Assembly (NCBI RefSeq): GCF_900218015.1
Contig: NZ_UFQQ01000005.1
Coordinates: forward strand, 1-64,000
Direction of reading: 5' to 3'
DNA from: Rhodopseudomonas pentothenatexigens
Lineage (GTDB): Bacteria; Pseudomonadota; Alphaproteobacteria; Rhizobiales; Xanthobacteraceae
DNA: 64,000 nucleotides
Position numbers and translations under genes: made by a program
Notes under the pieces: model-generated
Seen by the model: only the letters and a program-made list of their open reading frames with translations
Told to the model about the DNA's origin: nothing
Databases searched by the model: none
Shown: positions 36,796 through 45,458 of the stretch, piece after piece
How the letters are laid out: every line of letters begins with the position of its first letter
How positions within the stretch are numbered: position 1 is the stretch's first letter

Positions 36796-37470
36796 ATGAA
36801 TGTTATCGTTTTTGCTTCGCGTAAAGGCGGGTCGGGGAAGAGTACCCTCGCCGCTCACTTGGCTGCACAGGTTCACAAAGCATCGCGTCCCTGCCTGCTG
36901 ATCGATGCGGATCCGCAAGGCTCGCTGACGCTGTGGCACAAGCTTCGCGGAACTAACGAGCCGCCGTTGCGCACCGCCACCAGGTCGATCAGCGACATCG
37001 TCGCCGCCGCCAAGCGAGACGGTGTCGAATGGGTGTTCGTCGACACTCCGCCGAACCTGTCCGCCGTCGTCGACGATGCGATCCGTAACGCCACGATGGT
37101 GATCATTCCGGCGCGGCCGGGCGTGTTCGACGTCAACGCGGTGCAGGACACGATCCAGACCTGCCGCTCGCACCGCAAGCCCTATGCGGTCGTGCTCAAC
37201 GGCGCGCCGGCGCTGCGCGACGAGGTCGAAAGCCGCATCGTCACCATCGCGCGGGACGCGCTGGCGAAATTCCGTGCACCGGTATGGGGCGGGCAGATCA
37301 CCAACCGCGCCGACCTGCTGATGGCCCTCGGTGAGGGGCAGGGCGCACGCGAATACGCAGCCGAGGGCCGCGCGGCCTACGAGATCAGCCGGCTGTGGGC
37401 GGCGATCGAGCGCTCGGTCAAGGCGATCCGCGGTGCCGGAAACTCCGGCATGCACAAGCAGGCGGCTTAG
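36796..37470 (+). CDS. ParA/MinD-family ATPase (orphan)
   Basis: 224 residues. The deviant Walker A motif ASRKGGSGKSTLAAHLA (about residue 7) has both signature lysines, Walker A' is LLIDADPQGSL (about 36) and Walker B VFVDTPPNL (about 80). This is a dimerising, cargo-positioning ATPase of the ParA superfamily. No parB or other partner gene is adjacent, so it is not the chromosomal ParAB pair; positioning of another cargo is likely. An upstream palindrome may control it. Confidence 0.88.
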   Translation: MNVIVFASRKGGSGKSTLAAHLAAQVHKASRPCLLIDADPQGSLTLWHKLRGTNEPPLRTATRSISDIVAAAKRDGVEWVFVDTPPNLSAVVDDAIRNATMVIIPARPGVFDVNAVQDTIQTCRSHRKPYAVVLNGAPALRDEVESRIVTIARDALAKFRAPVWGGQITNRADLLMALGEGQGAREYAAEGRAAYEISRLWAAIERSVKAIRGAGNSGMHKQAA

Positions 37471-37571
37471 ACTGGAGCTGGCATCGTCCTGGCTCGCTCC
37501 GCAGGGGCGAGCTGCCTGATCCGCACTACGCGGATCCGCTGCGCGACGATTCTGAAAAGTCATCGTGTCAG

Positions 37572-37600
37572 AAAAAAACCGGGCTCACGCGGAGCCCGGT
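37572..37600 (-). terminator. Rho-independent terminator of the small RNA
   Basis: Perfect 8-bp stem ACCGGGCT / AGCCCGGT (37578-37585 with 37593-37600), 7-nt loop, followed on the minus strand by seven T residues (37572-37578). A textbook intrinsic terminator pointing left. Confidence 0.85.
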
Positions 37601-37708
37601 CTAAGGTCTTTGGCCTGATAGGCCGACACAATCACCTTCCAAGAGGGATAACTGAGCCGCCGCGCTACAGGAGGAGGGGGACTGTGTGTAGCGCAACCCC
37701 TCAGCATG
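37572..37708 (-). ncRNA. Candidate anti-Shine-Dalgarno small RNA downstream of lsrB
   Basis: About 137 nt on the minus strand. From 5' to 3': a CCTCA-TGC-TGAGG hairpin; a stem GCGCTACA / TGTAGCGC (37662-37669 with 37687-37694) whose 17-nt loop contains CCCCCTCCTCC, complementary to Shine-Dalgarno sequences; then a strong terminator. A promoter-like TTGCCG-N17-TCAAAT precedes it. Small RNAs with exposed CCUCCUCCC loops (the alpha-r14 or 'cuckoo' type) are known in alphaproteobacteria and are thought to pair with ribosome-binding sites. A proline-rich reading frame here ends inside the terminator stem and is not believed. Confidence 0.65.
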
Positions 37709-37714
37709 AGGACG

Positions 37715-37743
37715 ATTTGATCCGCGATCGGCGGTCGCGGCAA
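37715..37743 (-). promoter_or_regulatory. Candidate promoter of the small RNA
   Basis: On the minus strand TTGCCG (37738-37743), 17-nt spacer, TCAAAT (37715-37720). Spacing is ideal and the -35 fits alphaproteobacterial housekeeping promoters. It lies between the lsrB stop and the predicted RNA start near 37708. Confidence 0.5.
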
Positions 37744-37752
37744 GCGGTCCCC

Positions 37753-37771
37753 CCGCATGTCAGACATGCGG
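37753..37771. repeat. Palindrome CCGCATGTC-A-GACATGCGG after lsrB
   Basis: Perfect 9-bp arms around a single base, 13 bp after the lsrB stop codon and just upstream of the small-RNA promoter. It may be a weak 3'-end hairpin for lsrB (no U tract follows) or an operator for the RNA promoter. Confidence 0.5.
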
Positions 37772-37784
37772 AGCCGGAGGGCGC

Positions 37785-38708
37785 TCAGCCCGGCCAGCGC
37801 TGCGCCTTGTTGACGACGAAATCGCGGAACACCTGCACGCGCGCCACCGTCTTGAGTTCCTCCGGATAGACGAAGTAGGTGTCGAGCTGGATCGAGTCTT
37901 CTTCGCCGAACAACTGCACCAAGCGGTTGGTGTCCTCGATCAGATAGTCCGGCAGCGCGGCGATGCCGAGGCCCTGCTGGCAGGCGCGCACCAGACCGAG
38001 GATGTTGTTGACCTTGAAGTACGGCTCGCGCGGCCCCGTGCCGTTGCGGCCGGCCTCGATCAGCCAGCTCCGGTTCTGCAGATGCGGCGGCACCTGGCTG
38101 TCGCTCAGCATGATCAGCCGATGATCGTCGAGCTCCTCCAGCGTCCGCGGCGTGCCGAAATTCTTGATGTATTCCGGCGAGCAATAGGCGTGGAAGCCGA
38201 TCGAGAACAGCTTGCGCTGGATCAGATCGGGCTGGGTCGGCTTGCGGGTGCGGATCGCGACGTCGGCCTCGCGCATCGACAGGTCGAGCTCTTCGTCGGT
38301 CACGATCAGCGAAATCCGGATTTCCGGATACAGCGCGGTGAACTCGCCGAGCCGCGGCACCAGCCAGTGAATGCCGAGCCCCGGCGTGGTGGTGACCTTG
38401 AGGTCGCCGCTCGGTCGCTCGCGGCTGTCGGTCAGCTTGGCGCGGGCCGCCTGCAACTGCATGAACACGTCGTGCGCGGTGCGAAACAGCAGGTCGCCCT
38501 GTTCGGTGAGGATCAGGCCACGCGCGTGACGATGAAACAGCGACACCGAGAGCTCCTGCTCCAGCGCGCTGACCTGGCGTGACACCGCCGACTGCGACAG
38601 TCCGAGCTGCTCGCCGGCATGTGTGAAACTTCCCGCTTCGGCAGCGGCGTGGAAGACCTTCAGCTTGTCCCAGTCCATATCGGTGAACCCGTCGCGGTGT
38701 CGCGCCAT
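37785..38708 (-). CDS. lsrB: LysR-type regulator, LsrB/VtlR-like
   Basis: 307 residues. The N-terminal helix-turn-helix DKLKVFHAAAEAGSFTHAGE and LSQSAVSRQVSALEQELSVS is LysR type, followed by a LysR substrate domain (VTTTPGLGIHWLVPRLGEF, about residue 110). The sequence and its place directly after trxB match LsrB/VtlR of Rhizobiales, regulators linked to oxidative stress, envelope and small RNAs such as AbcR. The start at 38708 has GGAG nine nt upstream and lies 6 bp after the trxB stop, implying co-transcription; an alternative ATG is 38678 (MDWDKLKV). Confidence 0.85.
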   Translation of the reverse strand: MARHRDGFTDMDWDKLKVFHAAAEAGSFTHAGEQLGLSQSAVSRQVSALEQELSVSLFHRHARGLILTEQGDLLFRTAHDVFMQLQAARAKLTDSRERPSGDLKVTTTPGLGIHWLVPRLGEFTALYPEIRISLIVTDEELDLSMREADVAIRTRKPTQPDLIQRKLFSIGFHAYCSPEYIKNFGTPRTLEELDDHRLIMLSDSQVPPHLQNRSWLIEAGRNGTGPREPYFKVNNILGLVRACQQGLGIAALPDYLIEDTNRLVQLFGEEDSIQLDTYFVYPEELKTVARVQVFRDFVVNKAQRWPG

Positions 38709-38714
38709 CAGAAA

Positions 38715-39680
38715 TCACTCCGCCGCTTGGCGGTCGCCGGCGCGCAGCGCCAGGAAGCGTTCGGCTTCGAGGGCCGCCATGCAGCCCATCCCGGCAGCGG
38801 TGACGGCCTGCCGGTAGGTGTCGTCGGCGACATCGCCGGCGGCGAATACGCCCGGCACCGAGGTCGCGGTCGAATTCGCCGCGACCTCGACGTAGCCGGA
38901 CGGTTTCAGCTTGATCTGGTCCTTGAACAGTTCGGTCGCCGGCGCGTGGCCGATCGCGATGAACACGCCGTCGGCCTTGATCTCGCTGATCGCGCCGGTC
39001 TTGATGTTCTTCAGCCGGACATGGGTGACCTTGGTCGGGTTCTCGGCGCCACAGACCTCCTCGACCGCGACATCCCAGACCACCTTGATCTTGGGATGTT
39101 TGAACAGCCGGTCCTGCAGGATTCGCTCGGCGCGGAAATGATCGCGCCGGTGCACGATGGTGACGCTGGCGGCGAAGTTGGTCAGGAACAGCGCCTCCTC
39201 GACCGCGGTGTTGCCGCCGCCGACCACCACGACGTCCTTGCCGCGGTAGAAGAAGCCGTCGCAGGTGGCGCAGGCGGAGACGCCGAAGCCCTTGTAGGTC
39301 TGCTCTGAGGGAATGCCGAGCCAGCGCGCCTGCGCGCCGGTGGCGAGGATCAGCGTGTCGGCGAGATAAACGTCGCCGCTGTCGCAGGTCAGGCGGAACG
39401 GCCGCTGGCTGAGGTCAAGATCGACCACCAGATCGGTCTTGATCCGGGTACCGACGTGGAGCGCCTGCTTTTCCATCTGCTCCATCAGCCAGGGCCCCTG
39501 GATCACATCCGCGAAGCCGGGATAGTTCTCGACGTCGGTGGTGATGGTGAGCTGGCCGCCGGGCTGCATGCCCTGGATTAGGATCGGCTCCAGCATCGCG
39601 CGGGCGGCGTAGATCGCGGCGGTATAGCCGGCCGGTCCTGATCCGATGATGACGACCTTGGCTTGAACCGGACTCGACAT
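38715..39680 (-). CDS. trxB: Thioredoxin-disulfide reductase
   Basis: 321 residues. FAD-binding VVIIGSGPAGYTAAIYAARA at the N-terminus, redox-active CATC in GVSACATCDGFFYRGKD (about residue 138), NADPH-binding GGGNTAVEEALFLTNFA (about 158) and the C-terminal FAD motif VFAAGDVADDTYRQAVTAAG (about 283). It reduces thioredoxin with NADPH. First gene of a trxB-lsrB unit. The 256-bp gap to the divergent Lrp gene contains an AT-rich stretch near 39850-39880 that probably carries promoters. Confidence 0.96.
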   Translation of the reverse strand: MSSPVQAKVVIIGSGPAGYTAAIYAARAMLEPILIQGMQPGGQLTITTDVENYPGFADVIQGPWLMEQMEKQALHVGTRIKTDLVVDLDLSQRPFRLTCDSGDVYLADTLILATGAQARWLGIPSEQTYKGFGVSACATCDGFFYRGKDVVVVGGGNTAVEEALFLTNFAASVTIVHRRDHFRAERILQDRLFKHPKIKVVWDVAVEEVCGAENPTKVTHVRLKNIKTGAISEIKADGVFIAIGHAPATELFKDQIKLKPSGYVEVAANSTATSVPGVFAAGDVADDTYRQAVTAAGMGCMAALEAERFLALRAGDRQAAE

Positions 39681-39936
39681 GAATCAGTCCCCGAGACTGA
39701 GGGCGGCGCGACGCAGGAAGTGGCCTGGCTGGGGCATCGCCAATGGGCGGAAGATGAGACAGAAGTCTATGTCATTTGGTGAGCTATGCAAGATTTGCAA
39801 TACCTCCGTGCAGGATTTCCCACGGGGTTTGGAAAACGAGTTGTGAGCATCGCGAAATAAAATTACCCAAATTTCCCCGGGTGCGCTAAGAGAGGCTGGT
39901 TCTAAGCCGAATCCGCCTTGCGGGAATAGCACCAGC

Positions 39937-40419
39937 GTGACCAAGAGCCTCGACCAGATCGATCTCAAGATCTTGCAGGAAATCCAGGACGACGGTCGAA
40001 TCACCAACGTCGAACTGGCCAAACGCGTCGGGATTTCGCCGCCGCCGTGCCTGCGGCGGGTGCGGACTCTCGAGGAGGAAGGCTACATCCTTGGCTATCG
40101 CGGCCTGCTCGATCCGGCCCATCTCGGCTTCGACGTCACGGTGTTCGCCTCGGTGCACCTTTCGAGCCAGGCCGAGGCCGACCTGCGCGGATTCGAGGAA
40201 TTCGTCCGCAACGAGCCGTTGGTGCGCGAGTGCTGGATGCTGTCGGGCGAGGTCGACTTCATCCTGAAATGCGTTGCGCCCGATATGGCGACGTTTCAGA
40301 ATTTCGTCGCGCATCTGACCGCGGCGCCGCATGTCCGCAACGTTCGCACCTCGCTGGTGCTGCGCAATTCGAAATACGCCGCTGCGGTGCCGCTGGAGTT
40401 GAAGGCGGCGACAGCCTGA
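39937..40419 (+). CDS. Lrp/AsnC-family transcriptional regulator
   Basis: 160 residues from a GTG start. The N-terminal helix-turn-helix (LDQIDLKILQEIQDDGRITN and LAKRVGISPPPCLRRVRTLE) is followed by an RAM/ligand domain with VDFILKCVAPDMATFQNFVA (about residue 108). The PPPCLRRV variant is typical of the alphaproteobacterial Lrp subgroup found beside trxB. Effector probably an amino acid; targets unknown. Confidence 0.9.
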   Translation: MTKSLDQIDLKILQEIQDDGRITNVELAKRVGISPPPCLRRVRTLEEEGYILGYRGLLDPAHLGFDVTVFASVHLSSQAEADLRGFEEFVRNEPLVRECWMLSGEVDFILKCVAPDMATFQNFVAHLTAAPHVRNVRTSLVLRNSKYAAAVPLELKAATA

Positions 40420-40455
40420 CGCCGTCGCCGCGGTCTTTTCAGCGCTGGTGCGATA

Positions 40456-40866
40456 TCAGCGATCGCGTCGCAGTACGCGGTCGAGGCTGACCGGACCGCC
40501 GCCCGCCGTCGCCAGGTACAGACATGCGAAGCACAGCGCGATCGCCAAAGTGCCTCCATTGAGCAGCGGCAGCCACACCGGCGTCGCGCCCTTGAAGACG
40601 TGGCCGAGAAAATAGGCGAACGCCATCTCGCCGGACAGGATGAACGCCACTGGCCGGGTGAACAGGCCGAGCATCAATAGCGCACCGAGGATCAGCTCCA
40701 GACTGCCGGCCGCGCCGTGGAGCGAGAACAGCTCCACCTTGGCGAACATCGGCACCGGCGGGTATTTGAACAGCTTGGCGACGCCATATTGAAACAGCAA
40801 CAGGCCGGTGATGAAGCGGAGCAGGCTCAGAGCGAGCGGCTGCCAACTGGCGAACAACTGATTCAT
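40456..40866 (-). CDS. DoxX-family membrane protein
   Basis: 136 residues with four predicted transmembrane helices. LLRFITGLLLFQYGVAKLF (about residue 14) and GAAGSLELILGALLMLGLFT (about 50) are the family core, followed by AFILSGEMAFAYFLGHVF. DoxX-like proteins associate with redox enzymes or envelope stress, but the function here is unknown. It lies downstream of greA on the same strand, separated by a strong greA terminator, so it is expressed on its own. Confidence 0.88.
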   Translation of the reverse strand: MNQLFASWQPLALSLLRFITGLLLFQYGVAKLFKYPPVPMFAKVELFSLHGAAGSLELILGALLMLGLFTRPVAFILSGEMAFAYFLGHVFKGATPVWLPLLNGGTLAIALCFACLYLATAGGGPVSLDRVLRRDR

Positions 40867-41054
40867 GGGCGATCCTGACCTCGAGGTGGGGAGATGGTCG
40901 AACGGCGGCCCGCTGTAGGCCGCCCGGAACCTTGCAGCATGAGCAATGTGTCAGCGACTGAATTCGCCGTGAGGGCGCCGCTTTCGGCATGTTCGAAGCG
41001 AGGCACGACCCATGTCTGCGCCATGAAGGCGAGGCGAAACTGCAGCGCCGGCAA

Positions 41055-41080
41055 CAAAAAAGCCGCGACAATGCGCGGCT
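41055..41080 (-). terminator. Rho-independent terminator of greA
   Basis: Stem AGCCGCG / CGCGGCT with a 6-nt loop, followed on the minus strand by TTTTTT. It lies 26 bp after the greA stop codon. Confidence 0.85.
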
Positions 41081-41105
41081 TCTTCGTCTGATCGATGAGA
41101 CGCGG

Positions 41106-41582
41106 TCAGCGCCACTCGACCTTGGCGATCTCGTAGGCCTTGGCGCCGCCCGGGGCGACGACCTCGACCGAGGAGCCCGCTTTCTTGCCGATCAGCGCCC
41201 GCGCCAGCGGCGAGGTGATCGAGATCTTGCCCTTCTTGGCGTCGGCTTCGGCCTCACCGACGATCTGCCACACCGCCTTCTTCTCGGTGTCCTCGTCGAT
41301 CAGAGTGACGGTGGCACCGAACTTGACGGTGTCGCCCGACAGCTTGCTGACGTCGATGATGTCCGCGCGCGCCAGCTTGTCCTCGAGTTCGTTGATCCGG
41401 CCTTCGTTGTGGGACTGCTCTTCCTTGGCGGCGTGGTACTCGGCGTTCTCCGAGAGGTCGCCATGCGAGCGCGCTTCGGCGATGTGCTCGATGATGCGCG
41501 GACGATCCACCGACTGGCGATGCTTCAACTCGTCCGAAAGTGCGGCGTACCCGCTCGCAGTCATCGGTATCTTTTCGACCAT
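41106..41582 (-). CDS. greA: Transcription elongation factor GreA
   Basis: 158 residues. An N-terminal coiled coil ([40 protein letters not shown], with the acidic Asp/Glu tip) enters the RNA polymerase channel to trigger cleavage of backtracked RNA; the C-terminal FKBP-like domain ends [12 protein letters not shown]. The start at 41582 ([11 protein letters not shown]) is supported by the purine-rich AAGGATGAAGAG just upstream. Followed by its own terminator; carB lies 225 bp upstream on the same strand. Confidence 0.96.
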   Translation of the reverse strand: MVEKIPMTASGYAALSDELKHRQSVDRPRIIEHIAEARSHGDLSENAEYHAAKEEQSHNEGRINELEDKLARADIIDVSKLSGDTVKFGATVTLIDEDTEKKAVWQIVGEAEADAKKGKISITSPLARALIGKKAGSSVEVVAPGGAKAYEIAKVEWR

Positions 41583-41806
41583 CGTCTCTTCATCCTTCAA
41601 GAATACGTTGCGGATCGCCGAACCCATGCTCGCCCGCAGCGTCGTCGGCAGTTAACGGCGGTGCCGCGCCTGTGCGGCGTCCGAAGTCGGTTCAAAACGG
41701 CACCAGAGCTGTCCGGCAAACGCCGGAGAGAACATTTCCAATGCGGGCGGGTTCCCCGGCCGGACGGCCTGTCAGTCGATAGCCGGCCGTGCGGGCCGGG
41801 CGACGA

Positions 41807-44800
41807 TCAGCTTTCGGAAAAGTAGCTCTGCAGGGTCCGGACCTCAAGGTCCCCATCCAAATAGGCCCGGATGCCCTTTGCGGCGGCGACCGCGCCCGAA
41901 AGAGTGGTGTAATAGGGAACTTTATGCAAGAGGGCAGCGCGCCGCAGCGACCGGCTGTCGGCCAGTGCCTGCGGTCCCTCAGTGGTGTTGAACACCAATT
42001 GCACTTCGCCGTTCATGATGGCGTCGACGATATGCGGGCGACCTTCCAGCACCTTGTTGATCTTCTCCGCCGGCACACCGTGGTCAGCCAGATAGCGCTG
42101 GGTGCCGGAGGTGGCGATCACCCTGAACCCGACCGAGTGCAGCAGCTTCACCGCGTCAAGAATCCGCGCCTTGTCGTTCTCGCGGACCGACACGAACACC
42201 GTGCCTTTGCGCGGCACGCGGGTGCCGCCGCCGAGCTGGCTCTTGGCGAAGGCGATCTCGAACGAGCGGTCGATGCCCATCACTTCGCCGGTCGAACGCA
42301 TTTCCGGGCCGAGCACGGTGTCGACGCCGGGGAAGCGGGCGAACGGGAACACCGATTCCTTGACCCCGACGTGATCGAGATCGCGCTTCTTCAGCCCGAG
42401 ATCGGCGATCTTCTCGCCGGCCATGATGCGCGCCGCGAGCTTGGCGACCGGCATGCCGATCACCTTGGCGACGAACGGCACGGTGCGGGAGGCCCGCGGA
42501 TTGACTTCGAGCACGTAGATCTCGCCGTCCTTGATGGCGTACTGCACGTTCATCAGGCCGACGACGTCGAGGCCGAGCGCCAGTTCGCGGGTCTGGCGTT
42601 CCAGTTCGGCGATGGTCTCCGTGCTGAGCGAATGCGGCGGCAGCGAGCAGGCCGAGTCGCCCGAGTGGATACCGGCCTCTTCGATGTGCTCCATGATGCC
42701 GACGATGAAAGTGTCCTTGCCGTCGGACAGGCAGTCGACGTCGACTTCCGTGGCGTCCGACAGATAGCGGTCGAACAGCAGCGGGTTGGTTCCGAGCACG
42801 GTGTTGATCTGCCCGGTCTTGTCGTTCGGATAGCGCGCCTTGACGTCGCCCGGCACCAGCTCGGGCAGGGTGCCGAGCAGGTAGTCGCTGAGCTGGTTGT
42901 CTTCGCGGATGATCTGCATCGCGCGGCCGCCGAGCACGTAGGACGGCCGTACCACCAGCGGCAGCCCGAGTTCGGCGGCGACCAGACGGGCCTGCTCGAC
43001 CGAATAGGCGATGCCGTTCTTCGGCTGCTTGAGGCGCAGCTTGTCGAGGATGCGCTTGAAGCGGTCGCGGTCCTCGGCGAGGTCGATCGCGTCCGGCGAG
43101 GTGCCGAGGATCGGCACGTCGGCGGCTTCCAGTGCGCGCGCCAGCTTCAGCGGGGTCTGGCCGCCGAACTGCACGATGACGCCCTTCAGGCTACCCTTGC
43201 TGCGTTCGGTATCGATGATCTCGAGCACGTCTTCGGCGGTCAGCGGCTCGAAATACAGCCGGTCCGCGGTGTCGTAGTCGGTCGACACGGTTTCCGGATT
43301 GCAGTTCACCATGATCGATTCGTAGCCGGCGTCGTGCAGCGCGAAGCAGGCATGGCAGCAGCAATAATCGAACTCGATGCCCTGGCCGATCCGGTTCGGA
43401 CCGCCGCCGAGGATGATCACCTTGTTCTTCTCCGACGGCTGGCTCTCGTCCGAGGCCGGGCCGGCGAACGGGGTTTCGTAGGTCGAGTACATGTAGGCGG
43501 TCGGCGAGGCGAACTCCGCCGCGCAGGTGTCGATGCGCTTGAACACCGGACGCACCCCCAGCGCGCGACGCCTGGCCTTGACGTCGGCTTCGGTGGTAGC
43601 GGCCAGCACCGCGAGGCGGGCGTCGGAGAAGCCCATGGCCTTCAGCGTCCGCATGCCGAAGGCGTGCTCCGGCAGGCCGCTGGCGCGGACCTTGTTCTCC
43701 ATGTCGACGATGCCGCGGAGCTGCGCCAGGAACCACGGGTCGATCTTGCAGGAATTGAAGATCTCGTCGTCCGACCAGCCGAGCCGCATCGCCTGCGCGA
43801 CCTGCAGCAGCCGGCTCGGCGTCGGGGTGCCGAGCGCCGCGCGGATCGCGTTCTTGTCGTCGCCGCGGCCGAGGCCGTCGATCTCGATCTCGTCGAGGCC
43901 GGTGAGGCCGCTCTCCAGGCCGCGCAACGCCTTCTGCAAGCTTTCTTGGAAAGTACGGCCGATCGCCATCACTTCGCCGACCGACTTCATCGAGGTGGTC
44001 AGGTTGGCCGAGGCGCCGGGGAACTTCTCGAAGGCGAAGCGCGGAATCTTGGTGACGACATAGTCGATCGTCGGCTCGAACGATGCCGGGGTGGCGCCGC
44101 CGGTGATGTCGTTGGCGATCTCGTCCAGCGTGTAGCCGACCGCCAGCTTGGCGGCGACCTTGGCGATCGGGAAGCCGGTGGCCTTCGACGCCAGCGCCGA
44201 GGATCGCGACACCCGCGGGTTCATCTCGATCACGACCAGCCGGCCGTCCTCGGGATTGACCGCGAACTGCACATTGGAGCCGCCGGTCTCGACGCCGATC
44301 TCGCGCAGAACCGCCAGCGAGGCGTCGCGCATGATCTGGTATTCCTTGTCGGTCAGCGTCAGCGCCGGCGCCACCGTGATCGAGTCGCCGGTGTGCACTC
44401 CCATCGGATCGAGGTTCTCGATCGAGCAGACGATGATGCAGTTGTCCTTTTTGTCGCGGACAACCTCCATCTCGTATTCTTTCCACCCCAGGATGGATTC
44501 CTCGATCAGCACCTCGCTGGTCGGCGAGGCGTCGATGCCGCTCTCGACGATCTCGATGAACTCCGCCTTGGTGTAGGCGATGCCGCCGCCGGTGCCGCCC
44601 ATGGTGAAGGACGGGCGGATCAAAGCCGGGAACCCGATTTCGTCGAGCGCGCGCAGTGCATCGGGCAGGTTCTTGACCTGGCGCGAGCGCGGCGTCTCCA
44701 GCCCGATCTTGGTCATCGCCTCGCGGAACCGCTCGCGGTCCTCGGCCTTGTCGATCGCGTCGGCGGTGGCGCCGATCATCTCGACATCGAATTTGTCCAG

Positions 44801-45136
44801 CGTGCCGAGCTTGCGCAGGCTCAGCGCGCAGTTCAGCGCGGTCTGGCCGCCCATCGTTGGCAGCAGCGCAAAGCCGCCGGGGATGACGTAGCGTTCCTTC
44901 TCGACGATCTTGGCGACGATCTCGGGCGTGATCGGCTCGATATAGGTCGCGTCCGCCAGCTCCGGGTCGGTCATGATCGTCGCCGGATTGGAATTGACCA
45001 GGACGACCCGATAGCCCTCCTGCTTCAGCGCCTTCACCGCCTGGGTGCCGGAATAGTCGAATTCACAGGCCTGGCCGATCACGATGGGACCGGCGCCGAT
45101 GATGAGGATGGTGGAGATGTCGGTTCGTTTGGGCAT
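41807..45136 (-). CDS. carB: Carbamoyl-phosphate synthase large subunit
   Basis: 1109 residues from [20 protein letters not shown]. Two homologous ATP-grasp halves are present, with [20 protein letters not shown] at the front and [20 protein letters not shown] opening the second (about residue 560); metal/ATP loops [11 protein letters not shown] and [15 protein letters not shown] are intact, and the C-terminal allosteric MGS-like domain ([20 protein letters not shown]) is complete. With CarA it makes carbamoyl phosphate for arginine and pyrimidines. carA is not adjacent. A strong terminator ends 37 nt before the start codon, so transcription must read through or begin after it. Confidence 0.97.
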   Translation of the reverse strand: MPKRTDISTILIIGAGPIVIGQACEFDYSGTQAVKALKQEGYRVVLVNSNPATIMTDPELADATYIEPITPEIVAKIVEKERYVIPGGFALLPTMGGQTALNCALSLRKLGTLDKFDVEMIGATADAIDKAEDRERFREAMTKIGLETPRSRQVKNLPDALRALDEIGFPALIRPSFTMGGTGGGIAYTKAEFIEIVESGIDASPTSEVLIEESILGWKEYEMEVVRDKKDNCIIVCSIENLDPMGVHTGDSITVAPALTLTDKEYQIMRDASLAVLREIGVETGGSNVQFAVNPEDGRLVVIEMNPRVSRSSALASKATGFPIAKVAAKLAVGYTLDEIANDITGGATPASFEPTIDYVVTKIPRFAFEKFPGASANLTTSMKSVGEVMAIGRTFQESLQKALRGLESGLTGLDEIEIDGLGRGDDKNAIRAALGTPTPSRLLQVAQAMRLGWSDDEIFNSCKIDPWFLAQLRGIVDMENKVRASGLPEHAFGMRTLKAMGFSDARLAVLAATTEADVKARRRALGVRPVFKRIDTCAAEFASPTAYMYSTYETPFAGPASDESQPSEKNKVIILGGGPNRIGQGIEFDYCCCHACFALHDAGYESIMVNCNPETVSTDYDTADRLYFEPLTAEDVLEIIDTERSKGSLKGVIVQFGGQTPLKLARALEAADVPILGTSPDAIDLAEDRDRFKRILDKLRLKQPKNGIAYSVEQARLVAAELGLPLVVRPSYVLGGRAMQIIREDNQLSDYLLGTLPELVPGDVKARYPNDKTGQINTVLGTNPLLFDRYLSDATEVDVDCLSDGKDTFIVGIMEHIEEAGIHSGDSACSLPPHSLSTETIAELERQTRELALGLDVVGLMNVQYAIKDGEIYVLEVNPRASRTVPFVAKVIGMPVAKLAARIMAGEKIADLGLKKRDLDHVGVKESVFPFARFPGVDTVLGPEMRSTGEVMGIDRSFEIAFAKSQLGGGTRVPRKGTVFVSVRENDKARILDAVKLLHSVGFRVIATSGTQRYLADHGVPAEKINKVLEGRPHIVDAIMNGEVQLVFNTTEGPQALADSRSLRRAALLHKVPYYTTLSGAVAAAKGIRAYLDGDLEVRTLQSYFSES

Positions 45137-45172
45137 CAAATCTCGCTGACGCGGGCGGGGAATCTCGGGCAC

Positions 45173-45203
45173 AAAAAAAGGGCGCGCAGCCGCGCGTCCC
45201 TTT
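45173..45203 (-). terminator. Strong intrinsic terminator in the carB leader
   Basis: On the minus strand AAAGGG-A-CGCGC-GGCT-GCGCG-CCCTTT, an 11-bp stem with one bulge and a 4-nt loop, then TTTTTTT. It ends only 37 nt before the carB ATG. It could end the tRNA-like transcript upstream or act as a carB attenuator. Confidence 0.85.
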
Positions 45204-45308
45204 GCTCACAAGCGCCGGGCAGCCCAGGCGCGCGGCGTGTCTTAGACCAGTTTCCCCGGCTGCGAAAGGGCTCAGAAGCCGTCGTCAACCGACATTTCGG
45301 GCGGATAT

Positions 45309-45383
45309 TGGAGGCCCAGCCTGGACTTGAACCAGGAAAAAGAGCGTTGCACCGCCCCCGCGTTGATCTTCCGCCACCGGGCC
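45309..45383 (-). ncRNA. tRNA-like element (pseudo-tRNA) upstream of carB
   Basis: 75 nt that fold as a near-cloverleaf on the minus strand: acceptor GGCCCGG / CTGGGCC (7 bp, one G-U), T-arm CCTGG-TTCAAGT-CCAGG with a normal T-loop, encoded CCA end, and exactly 40 nt for the D, anticodon and variable parts. The D-stem is only 3 bp (GCG/CGC) with no GG in the loop, and the anticodon hairpin is best drawn as GGGCG-GTGCAA-CGCTC with a 6-nt loop lacking T33. It is not a decoding tRNA of normal type. The remaining carB leader (45137-45308) holds the terminator and no gene; 45384-45458 shows nothing. Confidence 0.5.
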
Positions 45384-45458
45384 GCGGCCATCCTGGCATT
45401 TCACGAAGGGGTGATCCAGTGGGGAGCTGTCGTATCCTTAATCAATCCGTTGGCCGGC

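Noticed and set aside
37585-37767. Proline-rich reading frame on the minus strand after lsrB
   Set aside because: It ends inside the stem of a strong terminator, has no ribosome-binding site, and the DNA is better explained by a structured small RNA.
40863-41057. Short minus-strand frame between greA and doxX
   Set aside because: No family signature, no clear ribosome-binding site, and it begins beside the U tract of the greA terminator.
45309-45383. A normal decoding tRNA in the carB leader
   Set aside because: The D-loop lacks GG, the D-stem has 3 bp, and the anticodon loop has no T33, so a canonical tRNA call is not justified; it is listed as tRNA-like.
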